Source of the DNA: Burkholderiales bacterium
GTDB taxonomy: Bacteria; Pseudomonadota; Gammaproteobacteria; Burkholderiales; SG8-39
Direction of reading: 5' to 3'
NCBI GenBank assembly: GCA_005777205.1
Contig: SXNB01000094.1
Span: 1-5,101, forward strand
Length of the DNA: 5,101 nt
In this document: positions 1 to 5,101 of the stretch, one piece after another
How the letters are laid out: the number at the start of each line of letters is the position of its first letter
Numbering within the stretch: the stretch's first letter is position 1
Position numbers and translations under genes: made by a program
The notes under the pieces: generated by a model
Databases searched by the model: none
What the model was told of the DNA's origin: nothing
What the model saw: the letters and a program-made list of their open reading frames with translations, nothing else

Positions 1-77
1 AGGGCCTCCCTCGCCCGCGTCAGCCCGGCGCCAACGCTTTCCGTTTCGCCCGCCGCCTGGGCAATTTCCTCAGTCAT
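1..77 (-). CDS. rodZ: RodZ, N-terminal fragment (runs off the left edge)
   Basis: Only the first 25 complete codons are in the window. They start at an ATG whose first base is 77 and end with the residues VGAGLTRAREA. This resembles the start of the RodZ cytoplasmic helix-turn-helix domain, where a G-x-x-L-x-x-A-R-E pattern opens helix 1. RodZ is a membrane-anchored cell-shape protein that binds MreB filaments and helps guide wall elongation in rods. The ATG overlaps the pilW stop codon as ATGA (bases 77 to 74), and an AGGA Shine-Dalgarno core lies just upstream at 84 to 81, so translation is probably coupled to pilW. The call rests on a short peptide plus the usual position of rodZ directly after pilW in Betaproteobacteria. 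The domain body, transmembrane helix and periplasmic part are outside the window. Another HTH protein is possible but less likely. Confidence 0.75.
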   Translation of the reverse strand, partial: MTEEIAQAAGETESVGAGLTRAREA

Positions 78-886
78 ATTTCCTGCGTTGCAGCCTGGTA
101 CTCGCGCGACGCCGGGAAGCGGCGCCCCGGCTGGTTGCCCAGGATCGCCTCGGCGTTCCGCTCTCCGAGCTTGCGCTCGATGCGCAACGCCAGCCAGAGC
201 GATTCGGCCGACGGCTCCTCCTGTTTAATGACGCGGGAAACCAACATACGCGCTTCTTTTATGCTGCCCTGCTGGTAGCGCAATAGGCCCAGGTTGTACA
301 GCGAGGTCCCGTCGTTCCGATCCCGCCTAAGTGAGGCCTGGAAAAAACCTACTGCCTCCTTGAACAGGCCTTTACGCATTGAATACACGCCCACCGCAGA
401 CGACGAGCGCCAGGGCGCCAGATTGAGCGGATTGCGGATGAAGTGCTGGAAGAATTTCAGAGAATTGGCCTCGCGCCCGGCCTGGCGCAGTAACCAGCCA
501 TAGCGATGGTTGATTTCCGAGTCGGTTAGCGAAAGCTGCAGTGCGCGCTCGAAATTCTGCTCGGCGAGCTTGGGTTCGAGAAGTTCCATGAAGATCGTGC
601 CCAGCATGCTGTAAGCGAGCGCGTAGGTGGGATCGGCGGCGACCGCCAGACGCAGCTCCTCCGGAGCGACTGCCATGTTCCCCAGCGAGTAGTAGAGCGA
701 CCCGAGTTCGGTGCCGATGCGCACGCGGTTGCGCTGATCGGACGGATCGCCGCTGCTGCTGGTGACATTCTCGATCACGGGCTCCTGCAGCCCGCCAGTC
801 AATTCGCAACCCGACAGCAGCACGGCGGCGATCGCCGTCGCCGCCAGCAGCGTGATCCGGGTCCGCGTCGCTCGTGCAGGGGTCAT
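74..886 (-). CDS. pilW: Type IV pilus biogenesis/stability lipoprotein PilW (PilF family)
   Basis: 270 residues. The N-terminus has a basic stretch (R5 to R10), a hydrophobic segment from about 11 to 24, and a lipobox LLSGC with the lipidated cysteine at 27. The residue after it is Glu, not Asp, which fits sorting to the outer membrane. From about residue 57 to 230 the protein is helical TPR-type repeats, with recognisable units near 57-90, 91-124, 163-196 and 197-230 (for example SLYNLGLLRYQQGSIKEA). The C-terminus has the FPASREYQA pattern typical of PilF/PilW proteins (usually FPxSxEY). In this family the lipoprotein is needed for localisation and multimer assembly of the PilQ secretin and for pilus stability. 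The gene sits between rlmN and rodZ, its usual place, and overlaps both neighbours by ATGA. The start at 886 is supported by a strong GGAGGT site 6 nt upstream. Note that the name pilW is also used for an unrelated minor pilin; this is the TPR lipoprotein. Confidence 0.93.
   Translation of the reverse strand: MTPARATRTRITLLAATAIAAVLLSGCELTGGLQEPVIENVTSSSGDPSDQRNRVRIGTELGSLYYSLGNMAVAPEELRLAVAADPTYALAYSMLGTIFMELLEPKLAEQNFERALQLSLTDSEINHRYGWLLRQAGREANSLKFFQHFIRNPLNLAPWRSSSAVGVYSMRKGLFKEAVGFFQASLRRDRNDGTSLYNLGLLRYQQGSIKEARMLVSRVIKQEEPSAESLWLALRIERKLGERNAEAILGNQPGRRFPASREYQAATQEI
81..84 (-). promoter_or_regulatory. Shine-Dalgarno site for rodZ
   Basis: On the minus strand the sequence reads CAGGAAAT followed by ATG. 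The AGGA core is 3 nt from the start codon, a slightly short spacing, and it lies within the last codons of pilW. It supports the chosen rodZ start and reinitiation by ribosomes finishing pilW. Confidence 0.55.
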
Positions 887-1992
887 GCGCGCACCTCCGT
901 GATGGCGATGCCGCTCCGGCGCGTGCGGTCCTGCACCTCGCCGGCGAGCTGGCCACAGGCGGCATCAATGCCGTCGCCGCGGGTCTTGCGTGTGGTGGTG
1001 GTGAGGCCGGCGCGCTGCAACACTTCGGCGAAGCGGCGGATGCGCTCCGGCGGCGAGCGGTACAGGCCCGAGCCCTGGAAGGGATTGAACGGGATCAGGT
1101 TGAACTTGCAGCGCACCTGCGCGGCGATGTCCAGCAGTTCGCGCGCGTGCGCCGGACTGTCGTTGACCCCGTCCAGCATGACGTACTCGAAGGTGATGAA
1201 ATCCCGCGGCGCGTGCACCAGGTACCGGTTGCAGGCTGCGATCAGCTGCACGATTGGGTACTTGCGATTGATCGGTACCAGGCGGTCGCGCAGTGCGTCG
1301 TTGGGCGCATGAAGCGACTCCGCCAGCGCCACCGGGCACGCCTCGGCCAGCCGGTCCATTCCCGGAATCACCCCGGACGTGGAGACCGTCACGCGGCGCC
1401 GCGACAATCCATAGGCGTTGTCGTCCAGCATCAGGCGCAGCGCCGGAATGACGGCATCCAGGTTGAGCATCGGCTCGCCCATGCCCATGAACACCACGTT
1501 GCTGACATGGCGTCCCTGGCGCGCGCGGCTGCCTGGGTTGGTGCGCTCGCCCAGCAGCATCTCCGCCAGCCAAAGCTGGCCGACGATCTCGGCGGTGGTC
1601 AGGTTGCGGTTGAAGCCCTGCTTGCCGGTGGAGCAAAAGGCGCAATCGAGCGTGCAGCCCGCCTGGCTCGAAACGCAAAGCGTGCCGCGACCGGTCTCAG
1701 GAATAAACACGGCCTCGACCGCATTGGCGCCATCGACCTTGAGCAGCCACTTGCGCGTGTCGTCGGCGGCGAGGCTATCGCCCACGATTTCCGGCAGACG
1801 AATACGGGCCTTCGACTCGAGCTTGGCGCGCAAGTCCTTGGCGAGGTCGGTCATAGCGGCGAATTCGCCCGCGCCGCGCTTGTGGATCCAGGCCAGCACC
1901 TGCCGGGCGCGAAAGGGGCGTTCGCCCATGCCGGCGAACCAATCCTCCATTCCCTTGGCGTCGAATTCGAGCAGGTTGACCAGCATTTGCAT
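883..1992 (-). CDS. rlmN: Dual-specificity 23S rRNA/tRNA adenine-C2 methyltransferase RlmN
   Basis: 369 residues, a normal length for the family. RlmN is a cytoplasmic radical SAM enzyme that methylates C2 of A2503 in 23S rRNA and of A37 in a subset of tRNAs, affecting translational accuracy. The radical SAM CxxxCxxC cluster motif is at C113, C117 and C120 (GCTLDCAFCSTGKQGFNRNL region). C106, seven residues before it, and C346 in the DAACGQLAG motif match the two extra cysteines of E. coli RlmN (C118 and C355): the methyl-carrying and resolving residues. The MGMGEPMLN motif at 169-177 contributes to SAM binding. The N-terminal accessory domain (about 1-90) is also present. Start: the ATG at 1992 is 6 bp after the ndk stop and has only a weak AGAG-type ribosome site. 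A second in-frame ATG at 1986 is an alternative that would remove two residues. Oddity: the usual hydrophobic residue before SLHAP is Glu (E226). The gene is in the ndk operon and overlaps pilW by 4 bases. Confidence 0.97.
   Translation of the reverse strand: MQMLVNLLEFDAKGMEDWFAGMGERPFRARQVLAWIHKRGAGEFAAMTDLAKDLRAKLESKARIRLPEIVGDSLAADDTRKWLLKVDGANAVEAVFIPETGRGTLCVSSQAGCTLDCAFCSTGKQGFNRNLTTAEIVGQLWLAEMLLGERTNPGSRARQGRHVSNVVFMGMGEPMLNLDAVIPALRLMLDDNAYGLSRRRVTVSTSGVIPGMDRLAEACPVALAESLHAPNDALRDRLVPINRKYPIVQLIAACNRYLVHAPRDFITFEYVMLDGVNDSPAHARELLDIAAQVRCKFNLIPFNPFQGSGLYRSPPERIRRFAEVLQRAGLTTTTRKTRGDGIDAACGQLAGEVQDRTRRSGIAITEVRA
893..898 (-). promoter_or_regulatory. Strong Shine-Dalgarno site for pilW inside the rlmN 3' end
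   Basis: The minus strand reads ACGGAGGTGCGCGC then ATG. GGAGGT is a near-perfect anti-16S match at a 6-nt spacing. It is embedded in the last codons of rlmN (encoding E-V-R-A), so the rlmN C-terminus and the pilW ribosome site share bases. It fixes the pilW start at 886. Confidence 0.8.
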
Positions 1993-1998
1993 GCGTCT

Positions 1999-2424
1999 CT
2001 AGCGCGCGAATACGTCGCAGGCGGGGAAGAAGTACGCGATCTCGATGCGCGCGTTCTCGGCCGAATCCGAACCATGCACCGCGTTGGCGTCGATGCTGTC
2101 GGCGAAATCAGCGCGGATCGTGCCCTTGGCGGCCTTCTGCGGGTCGGTGGCGCCCATCAGTTCGCGGTTGCGCGCAATGGCGTCATCCCCTTCCAGCGCC
2201 TGCACCAGCACCGGGCCGGAAACCATGAATGCAACCAGGTCCTTGAAGAAGGGCCTCTCGCGGTGCACCGCGTAAAAGCCCTCTGCCTGCGCCTGTGACA
2301 GGTGCGTCATGCGCGCGGCGACGACCTTAAGTCCCGCCGCCTCGAAGCGCGCGATGATGGCGCCGATGGCGTTCTTAGCCACGGCGTCCGGCTTGATGAT
2401 CGAAAGTGTACGTTCCACAGCCAT
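1999..2424 (-). CDS. ndk: Nucleoside diphosphate kinase
   Basis: 141 residues, the standard bacterial length. Ndk transfers the gamma phosphate from NTPs (mainly ATP) to NDPs through a phosphohistidine, keeping NTP and dNTP pools balanced. The catalytic His is H117 in NAVHGSDS. Other active-site residues are in their expected places: K11 (IIKPDAV), Y51, F59, R87, T93, R104 and N114. No domain is missing. It is the first gene of the minus-strand cluster, followed after 6 bp by rlmN. The start at 2424 is supported by a GGGAGAAG ribosome site about 9 nt upstream and by the family-typical N-terminus MAVERTLSIIKPDAV. A likely promoter lies immediately upstream in the AT-rich gap. Confidence 0.98.
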   Translation of the reverse strand: MAVERTLSIIKPDAVAKNAIGAIIARFEAAGLKVVAARMTHLSQAQAEGFYAVHRERPFFKDLVAFMVSGPVLVQALEGDDAIARNRELMGATDPQKAAKGTIRADFADSIDANAVHGSDSAENARIEIAYFFPACDVFAR

Positions 2425-2433
2425 TTCCAGCTT

Positions 2434-2437
2434 CTCC
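2434..2437 (-). promoter_or_regulatory. Shine-Dalgarno site for ndk
   Basis: The minus strand reads CCGGGAGAAGCTGGAA before ATG. The GGAG core is 9 nt upstream of the ndk start, an acceptable spacing, and supports the start at 2424. Confidence 0.6.
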
Positions 2438-2462
2438 CGGCCCGGTTTGTATAAAGTTTAAA

Positions 2463-2471
2463 ATTATAGCA
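2463..2471 (-). promoter_or_regulatory. Probable extended -10 promoter for the ndk-rlmN-pilW-rodZ operon
   Basis: On the minus strand the bases from 2471 to 2463 read TGCTATAAT. That is a perfect sigma-70 TATAAT -10 hexamer (2468-2463) preceded by the TGn extension. No good -35 hexamer is found at 15-18 bp: CTGGGT sits at the 17-bp position. Reliance on the extended -10 element would fit this. Transcription would begin near 2456, giving a leader of about 30 nt before ndk. The box lies in an AT-rich island in otherwise GC-rich DNA. The start site is inferred, not seen. Confidence 0.65.
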
Positions 2472-2497
2472 CGATGGGACCTTTCACCCAGAAAAAC

Positions 2498-2502
2498 AAG
2501 GG
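2498..2502 (+). promoter_or_regulatory. Shine-Dalgarno site for the crotonase gene
   Basis: AAGGG ends 9 nt before the ATG at 2512. The in-frame stop TAG at 2467 and the absence of any other ATG or GTG in frame between it and 2512 leave 2512 as the only sensible start. Confidence 0.5.
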
Positions 2503-2511
2503 CTTGCATCC

Positions 2512-3312
2512 ATGTATCGCCATCTCGACCTGAGCGCTGCCGGCCGCATCGCGACCGTAACCCTGAACCGACCGGAGGCGCGCAACGCCATGTCCGCCGA
2601 ATTGATGCGGGAAATGATTGCGTGCGCGACGCAAATCGCCCCGCGCGGCGACCTCGACGTGGTCATCGTGCGCGGCGCCGGCGTGTGCTTTTCCGCGGGC
2701 GCGGACCTGAAGGACGGCAGCCGCTGGGCGAACCAGGACATGCCGCTGCACGAGCGGCGCGAGATCGCCTCGCTCGGCTACCGCATGGCGCGCGCCTGGG
2801 AGGAACTGCCGCAGATCACGCTGGCCGCGATCGAGGGCTACGCCATCGGTGGCGGGCTTGCCCTCGCCGCGGCGCTCGACTGGCGCGTGGTGGCGAAGGA
2901 CGCGTTCGTCTCCCTGCCCGAAATCGCGCTGGGCATCCCGCTTACCTGGGGCACCCTGCCGAGGCTGGTCAACCTGGTCGGGCCGGCGCGCGCCAAGCGA
3001 CTCACCATCCTGTGCGAGCGCATTCCGGCCGACGAGGCGCTTGGGATCGGGCTGGTGGATTACGTTTGCGCTTCCGGCAAGGCGCTGGAGAAGGCGCGCG
3101 CGGTTGCGAAACAGGTGCTCGATTTGCCGCAGACCTCGGTGCGCATGAGCAAGGAAACCATCCACGCCTACGCCAGCATCGGCGCGCATGCCGCGACGCA
3201 CATGTCGCACGACCAGATCCAGGTCGCGGCGGTGAGCGCCGAGGCGAAGTCGGCGCGCGAGGCCTTCGCGATCAGGAAGCGGGCAAAGGGCGCGGCGCCG
3301 AAGCGGCGCTGA
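2512..3312 (+). CDS. Enoyl-CoA hydratase/isomerase (crotonase) family protein, substrate unknown
   Basis: 266 residues, a normal single-domain crotonase length. The N-terminus has the beta-strand ATVTLNRPEARNAMS (14-28). The two oxyanion-hole segments are present: CFSAGADLKD (59-68) and GYAIGGGLALA (109-119). The first Glu of classical enoyl-CoA hydratase (E144 in the rat enzyme, in GGGCELA) is Ala here (A117). The second (E164, in the PE-I-x-LG segment) is kept as E137. The C-terminus is very basic (RKRAKGAAPKRR) and replaces the usual FLEKRxPxF ending. Family members with one acid include isomerases and other acyl-CoA enzymes, so hydratase activity should not be assumed. The gene stands alone on the plus strand, with no beta-oxidation partners in view, diverging from ndk and converging on tilS, so context does not reveal its substrate. 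Fatty-acid or amino-acid derived acyl-CoA metabolism is the broad expectation. Confidence 0.9.
   Translation: MYRHLDLSAAGRIATVTLNRPEARNAMSAELMREMIACATQIAPRGDLDVVIVRGAGVCFSAGADLKDGSRWANQDMPLHERREIASLGYRMARAWEELPQITLAAIEGYAIGGGLALAAALDWRVVAKDAFVSLPEIALGIPLTWGTLPRLVNLVGPARAKRLTILCERIPADEALGIGLVDYVCASGKALEKARAVAKQVLDLPQTSVRMSKETIHAYASIGAHAATHMSHDQIQVAAVSAEAKSAREAFAIRKRAKGAAPKRR
3293..3311. other. GC-rich hairpin at the 3' end of the crotonase gene
   Basis: GCGCCG (3295-3300), a 3-nt loop AAG, and CGGCGC (3304-3309) form a perfect 6-bp stem, extendable by one G-U and one C-G pair. It covers the last codons and the stop of the crotonase gene. No T-tract follows it on either strand, so it does not meet the criteria for an intrinsic terminator. 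It could impede RNA decay or pausing polymerase, or merely reflect GC-rich coding sequence. Confidence 0.35.
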
Positions 3313-3323
3313 GGGGCAAAATG

Positions 3324-4586
3324 TTACCGATCGTACACATTTGACGGGCACGCCGGGCGCCACTCCGGCAGCCATCCCACCTCACCGGCCCGGGCGCGGT
3401 ACGGCGCGTGGACGCCGATTCCGGGCACCCACACCAACTCGGTTCTGCTGGCGAGCAACGGCAGCCTGCCGCGCTGCCACTCTGGAACTCCGGACTCCTG
3501 AAACAGGTTCTTGAGCGTGCGGCGGGGACGGTCAAGATCCTGCTGCAGGCGGTCTCCCGGCGCGCGCAGCCGCACGGTCAACCCGGATACCATGCGCCCG
3601 AGATCGATCCCCTGCCCCCGGACTTTCCGGAACCGGAGTTCTCCGCCCAGTTCCGGCAGGCTGAAGCGGCGCTCGCCATTCCAGCGCACCGGCTTGAATC
3701 CATCCGGCTCCAAGGGCCTGTCCACTAGCACCTTCCCGCGGTAATTCCGCAGCACCGCGCCGTCATGCTCCAGTTTCATGCGCGGGCTGCCCGAAGCAAG
3801 CTGCCGCAGCATCTCCGCCAGGCGCACCTCGCTCGGCGCACCCAATCCCTTCGACGCGAGGAATTCACGCAGCAACGCTCGCGCATCGACTCTTGCCGAC
3901 GAAAAATGTCGCGCCGCGCGCGCCAGGCTTTCACGCCAGCGCGGAAAGCGCGTGGCGAGCAGCGGTCCGATGCAGCGCCGAATGAAATTGCGCGTCAGCG
4001 CCTCGTCCGCATTGGACTCGTCCTCGACCCACGACAGGCAGTTCGCCCTCGCGTAGCCGAGGATGGCTTCGCGTGGCACCGCAAGCAGCGGACGCAGCAG
4101 CAGCTTCTTTCCGAGCTTCCCCACCACGGGCATGCCGCTCGCGCCGGCGAGCCCGGCGCCGCGCAGCAGGTTGAACAGCACCGTTTCGGCCTGGTCGTCC
4201 AGCTGGTGGCCAAAGGCGATGGCATCGACGCGCAATCCCTCGAAGACCTTGCGCCGCGCCGCCCGCGCCGCCGCCTCGAGGCCTTTTCCGACCTTGACGA
4301 CGCGGACGCGCCGCGCGGCGAATGGAATGCGGGAGGACCGGCAAAAGTCGGCGCAGGACCTGCACCAGGCATCCGCGTTCCGGCTCAGGCCGTGGTGGAC
4401 ATGCACCGCCGACAGGCGATAACCGACTTCAGGCGCCAACCGCTGCAGCACGTGGACCAGAACGGTGGAATCGACGCCACCGGAGAAACCGGCGGCCAGT
4501 CGCTTGCCCCGCAGATCCAGTCCCGCCAGGGCCGCGCGGGCGGCGGCGAGGACCTCAGCGCTCCGCGGTTTCCTTGAAGCGGCCAT
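3324..4586 (-). CDS. tilS: tRNA(Ile)-lysidine synthase TilS
   Basis: 420 residues, close to E. coli TilS. The enzyme adenylates and then attaches lysine to C34 of the CAU-anticodon tRNA-Ile, changing it to read AUA and accept isoleucine; it is normally essential. The PP-loop ATPase motif SGGVDS is at 35-40. Further family motifs are VHVHHGLS (61-68), GHQLDDQAET (126-135) and TRNFIRR (198-204). The C-terminal domain shows RAPGDR (341-346) and KNLFQESGVPEWQR (359-372), so both the catalytic and tRNA-binding parts are present. The start at 4586 lies inside the end of accA, giving a 32-bp overlap. No clear ribosome site precedes it and there is no other start codon nearby in frame, so coupling to accA translation is likely. 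The end is 11 bp from the stop of the convergent crotonase gene. The accA-tilS pairing is common in Betaproteobacteria. Confidence 0.96.
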   Translation of the reverse strand: MAASRKPRSAEVLAAARAALAGLDLRGKRLAAGFSGGVDSTVLVHVLQRLAPEVGYRLSAVHVHHGLSRNADAWCRSCADFCRSSRIPFAARRVRVVKVGKGLEAAARAARRKVFEGLRVDAIAFGHQLDDQAETVLFNLLRGAGLAGASGMPVVGKLGKKLLLRPLLAVPREAILGYARANCLSWVEDESNADEALTRNFIRRCIGPLLATRFPRWRESLARAARHFSSARVDARALLREFLASKGLGAPSEVRLAEMLRQLASGSPRMKLEHDGAVLRNYRGKVLVDRPLEPDGFKPVRWNGERRFSLPELGGELRFRKVRGQGIDLGRMVSGLTVRLRAPGDRLQQDLDRPRRTLKNLFQESGVPEWQRGRLPLLASRTELVWVPGIGVHAPYRARAGEVGWLPEWRPACPSNVYDR

Positions 4587-5101
4587 GGGCCATCAGGCGT
4601 TCCAGACGCTCCTCGACGAGCTCCTTGGGCTTCTTCTCCTGCAGCTGGCGCAACGCTTCGCCCAGCGCCTTTTTCAGCGTCGCGGCGGTGGCCTGCGGAT
4701 CGCGGTGCGCGCCACCGAGCGGCTCCGGGACGATCTTGTCGATCAGGCCGAGGGTCTTGAGGCGGTTAGACGTGATCCCCAGCGTCTCGGCGGCCTCGGG
4801 CGCCTTGTCGGCGCTCTTCCACAAGATGGACGCGCAGCCTTCGGGAGAGATCACCGAGTAGGTCGCGTACTGCAGCATGAGGACGAGGTCGCCCACCGCG
4901 ATGGCGAGCGCACCGCCCGAGCCGCCCTCTCCGATGACCGTGACGATGATCGGGGTCTTCAGGCTGGCCATGACGTACAGGTTGCGCCCGATGGCTTCGG
5001 ACTGGTTGCGCGCCTCGGCGTCAAGCCCCGGATAAGCGCCCGGGGTGTCGACAAAGGTGAACACCGGCAAGGCGAACTTCTCGGCAATTTCCATCAGCCG
5101 G
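4555..5101 (-). CDS. accA: Acetyl-CoA carboxylase carboxyltransferase subunit alpha, C-terminal part (runs off the right edge)
   Basis: The visible part is the last 181 codons; the N-terminal portion, roughly 140 residues by comparison with the 319-residue E. coli protein, is outside. The frame stays open to the edge (R-L before MEIAEKF), so the Met at 5094 is internal, not the start. AccA pairs with AccD to move the carboxyl group from carboxybiotin to acetyl-CoA, forming malonyl-CoA for fatty-acid synthesis. Diagnostic segments, numbered from that Met, are FVDTPGAYPG (14-23), IGEGGSGGALA (54-64, the glycine-rich acyl-CoA/oxyanion region), YSVISPEGCASILWKSADKA (79-98) and IVPEPLGGAHRDP (121-133). 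The C-terminal tail after about 140 is helical and charged (LQEKKPKELVEERLERL), as in the family. The stop lies 32 bp inside tilS, suggesting the two are co-transcribed. The promoter is outside the window. Confidence 0.97.
   Translation of the reverse strand, partial: RLMEIAEKFALPVFTFVDTPGAYPGLDAEARNQSEAIGRNLYVMASLKTPIIVTVIGEGGSGGALAIAVGDLVLMLQYATYSVISPEGCASILWKSADKAPEAAETLGITSNRLKTLGLIDKIVPEPLGGAHRDPQATAATLKKALGEALRQLQEKKPKELVEERLERLMAHGRFKETAER

Larger units (their letters stand above)
2425..2511. promoter_or_regulatory. Divergent intergenic region between ndk and the crotonase gene
   Basis: This 87-bp gap is the only AT-rich stretch of the window; its core is 2446-2468. It must hold the start signals for both divergent genes. 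The minus-strand promoter is convincing. For the plus-strand gene the best candidates are TATAAA at 2450-2455 and TAAAAT at 2459-2464, but neither has a recognisable -35 at a proper distance, so that promoter is not resolved. TATAA at 2450-2454 and TTATA at 2464-2468 form a short inverted repeat spaced by 9 bp, overlapping the ndk -10 box. It could be an operator or simply a by-product of AT-rich promoters. Confidence 0.5.

Noticed and set aside
372..968. A 198-codon minus-strand frame overlapping pilW and the end of rlmN
   Set aside because: It is an out-of-frame shadow of pilW, which has a lipobox, TPR repeats, a strong ribosome site and the expected operon position.
874..2298. A 474-codon open frame on the plus strand, antisense to rlmN and ndk
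   Set aside because: It spans two well-identified minus-strand genes and their junction, shows no recognisable domain, and is rich in Ala, Arg, Gly and His as expected for antisense frames of GC-rich coding DNA.
2450..2455. TATAAA as the -10 box of the plus-strand crotonase gene
   Set aside because: There is no acceptable -35 hexamer 15-19 bp upstream and the TG before it is not in extended -10 register, so I did not annotate it as a promoter.
3293..3311. Rho-independent terminator for the crotonase gene or tilS
   Set aside because: The stem is good but no run of T follows on either strand, and it lies within coding sequence, so I list it only as a hairpin.
2464..3375. A 303-codon open frame on the minus strand, antisense to the crotonase gene
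   Set aside because: It covers the whole plus-strand crotonase gene, whose product is clearly recognised, and its composition (Arg, Ala, His, Gly rich) is typical of a shadow frame.
3765..4577. A 270-codon open frame on the plus strand, antisense to tilS
   Set aside because: tilS is unambiguous on the other strand through its PP-loop and C-terminal motifs; the antisense product has no recognisable features.

Overview
This is a GC-rich, densely packed chromosomal window that reads as core housekeeping DNA of a betaproteobacterium. I infer the taxon from protein style and gene order: ndk, rlmN, pilW and rodZ in a row, and accA directly followed by tilS, are arrangements I associate with Betaproteobacteria. 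Genus cannot be set from the sequence alone. I see no mobile element, CRISPR array, rRNA or tRNA gene, phage remnant or toxin-antitoxin module.

Layout from left to right. On the minus strand from about 2424 down to position 1 lies a tight cluster: ndk (nucleoside diphosphate kinase), rlmN (radical SAM methylase of 23S rRNA and tRNA), pilW (lipoprotein needed for type IV pilus assembly) and the first 25 codons of rodZ (cell-shape protein). The gaps are 6 bp, then two 4-base ATGA stop/start overlaps, so this looks like one operon. A well-formed extended -10 box (TGCTATAAT) lies just upstream of ndk. The 87-bp AT-rich gap at 2425-2511 is shared with a divergent plus-strand gene at 2512-3312. That gene encodes a crotonase-fold (enoyl-CoA hydratase/isomerase) protein which lacks one of the two classical catalytic glutamates.

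The crotonase gene meets tilS (tRNA-Ile lysidine synthase, minus strand) tail to tail with only 11 bp between stop codons and no recognisable intrinsic terminator. tilS in turn overlaps by 32 bp the 3' end of accA (carboxyltransferase alpha subunit of acetyl-CoA carboxylase), which runs off the right edge.

Functionally the window mixes RNA modification (rlmN, tilS), nucleotide balance (ndk), fatty-acid synthesis (accA), an acyl-CoA enzyme of unknown substrate, and cell-envelope assembly (pilW, rodZ). I found no evidence for a new multi-gene system. The points most worth checking are the altered active site of the crotonase protein, an unusual Glu in a conserved RlmN motif, the crowded divergent promoter region, and the overlapping or terminator-less gene junctions.
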